NCBI GenBank assembly: GCA_033722295.1
Contig: JAWVZH010000129.1
Coordinates: 1-8,036 of the forward strand
Direction of reading: 5' to 3'
DNA length: 8,036 bases
Origin: JAWVZH01 sp033722295
Lineage (GTDB): Bacteria; Bacteroidota; Bacteroidia; Chitinophagales; Saprospiraceae
How positions within the stretch are numbered: the first letter of the stretch is position 1; each line of letters opens with the position of its first letter. The notes beneath the pieces were generated by a model. The model worked only from the letters and a program-made list of their open reading frames with translations. It was not told where the DNA came from and ran no database searches. A program made the position numbers and the translations under genes. Below, in pieces: positions 7,317 through 8,036 of the stretch.

Positions 7317-7349
7317 CCATCCTCCATATTCCATCCTTCCTAATACCTA
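7317..7349. repeat. Degenerate heptanucleotide array after the smpB stop codon
   Basis: On the plus strand the 7-base units read CCATCCT (7317-7323), CCATATT, CCATCCT, TCCTAAT (7338-7344), then ACCTA, which ends in the smpB stop codon (TAG on the minus strand, 7349-7347). The period is clear in the first three units and weak near the stop. The 61 bases between this array and the one ending at 7248 show nothing I can name. Confidence 0.6.
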
Positions 7350-7814
7350 TCGATATTTCTGGATTCTTTCCATATCCCGCTTTTGATCCTTCTTTTTGAT
7401 AGATTCCCGTTTGTCGAAAGATTTCTTACCCTTGGCCAGGGCGATCTCGAGTTTGGCAAGGCCCCTCTCGTTGACGTATAATTGGTAGGGGATAAGCGTA
7501 TAGCCTTTTTCTTTGAGTTTACGTTCCAACTTCTTCAACTCGTGTCGCTTGAGAAGTAATTTGCGTGGACGCCGGGTCTCATGATTTTGTTCGTTGCCGA
7601 ATTTGTACTCGGCTATGTAGAGGCTGATCACATACAATTCACCTCGCTTGAACACGCAATAGGCATCGTTAAGATTGGCTTCGCCGGCGCGAATAGACTT
7701 TATCTCCGTTCCGGTCAGCTTGATACCGGCCTCATAGGTCTGATCGAAATGGTAAAGAAATTTCGCTTTTCGATTGACGATCTGAACCTGATATTCTTTC
7801 TTGTCCTTGCTCAT
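7347..7814 (-). CDS. smpB: SsrA-binding protein SmpB
   Basis: tmRNA-binding protein of trans-translation, which rescues ribosomes stalled on mRNAs lacking a stop codon. The 155-residue length is normal. The OB-fold hallmarks are NRKAKFLYHFDQTYEAGI (14-31), TGTEIKSIRAGEANLNDAYC (34-53) and RPRKLLLKRHEL (82-93). The C-terminal tail GKKSFDKRESIKKKDQKRDM (129-148) carries the conserved GKK-x2-DKR-x3-K signature, and its basic end (ERIQKYR) enters the mRNA channel in known structures. The ATG at 7814 overlaps the stop of the upstream gene as ATGA. A strong Shine-Dalgarno, GGAGGT, lies only 3 bases before the ATG, inside the end of that gene, so translation is probably coupled. The tmRNA gene ssrA is not in this window. 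Confidence 0.97.
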   Translation of the reverse strand: MSKDKKEYQVQIVNRKAKFLYHFDQTYEAGIKLTGTEIKSIRAGEANLNDAYCVFKRGELYVISLYIAEYKFGNEQNHETRRPRKLLLKRHELKKLERKLKEKGYTLIPYQLYVNERGLAKLEIALAKGKKSFDKRESIKKKDQKRDMERIQKYR

Positions 7815-8036
7815 TCTACCTCCATTCTAGACATCAATATATCATATGACCTCGTAATGCTGTCACCTGTGATGCTTTCTAATTTAACATCGATCTGCTG
7901 ATCGGATGTTTTGAAATATACGATGCGGTTAGGGAATCCCAATTGCATGTTTTCGAATTGTATCATCTCTGGCTGAACTTCCACAGCCGGATATTCGACG
8001 GCTTGCCCCATTTGGGCACTGCGATATGTAGGAGAA
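7811..8036 (-). CDS. Unrecognised protein, C-terminal part only
   Basis: The frame is open from the right edge to a TGA at 7813-7811, giving 74 visible residues beginning SPTYRSAQMGQAVEYPAV. The gene probably starts outside the window. An ATG at 8011 could start a 66-residue protein, but the frame shows no break before it. I do not recognise the family. The visible part is polar to amphipathic, with alternating strand-like segments (NRIVYFKTSDQQIDVKLESI) and no transmembrane helix, zinc motif or nucleotide-binding motif. It ends in MSRMEVE, whose codons contain the smpB ribosome-binding site. The 4-base overlap indicates an operon with smpB, which does not by itself imply a shared function. 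Confidence 0.75.
   Translation of the reverse strand, partial: SPTYRSAQMGQAVEYPAVEVQPEMIQFENMQLGFPNRIVYFKTSDQQIDVKLESITGDSITRSYDILMSRMEVE

Overview
The window reads as a chromosomal stretch of a Bacteroidota bacterium. Three protein-level signs support this: an AtpD with Bacteroidota-style insertions lying next to a very short AtpC, a ParC-type topoisomerase of 887 residues with a Lys/Ser-rich tail ending in GQTELF, and an ECF sigma factor overlapping a membrane-anchored beta-barrel gene. Shine-Dalgarno sequences are scarce, which also fits. My guess within the phylum is Saprospiria or Cytophagia, but the sequence alone does not settle it.

Layout, left to right. (1) Bases 1-1670 hold the end of an atpDC unit: the 3' 440 or so codons of atpD, a compact atpC, then two abutting hairpins and a T-run that end transcription. 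(2) Bases 1730-2143 carry a lone small HAD-superfamily phosphatase-like gene behind an AT-rich palindrome. (3) It converges with parC (4910-2247, minus strand). The roughly 100 bases between the two stops are almost entirely heptanucleotide repeats. (4) A 210-base divergent spacer separates parC from a two-gene plus-strand operon (5121-7188): an ECF sigma factor and, overlapping it by 20 bases, a predicted single-pass inner-membrane protein with a C-terminal outer-membrane-barrel-like domain. (5) A second convergent gap (7189-7346), again rich in heptamers, leads to smpB on the minus strand. smpB is translationally coupled (ATGA overlap) to an unrecognised gene that runs off the right edge.

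The most interesting system is the sigma/membrane pair. The membrane protein begins with three gapless 35-residue repeats in the predicted cytoplasm, then a transmembrane helix, a low-complexity periplasmic linker and a barrel-like domain. One polypeptide could thus link the outer membrane to a cytoplasmic sigma factor. The second notable pattern is that all four convergent gene ends use TAG stops and each is followed directly by a 7-base-periodic array of a different sequence. The only tandem gene end with a clear intrinsic terminator (atpC) lacks such an array. No tRNA, rRNA, CRISPR array or insertion sequence was seen.
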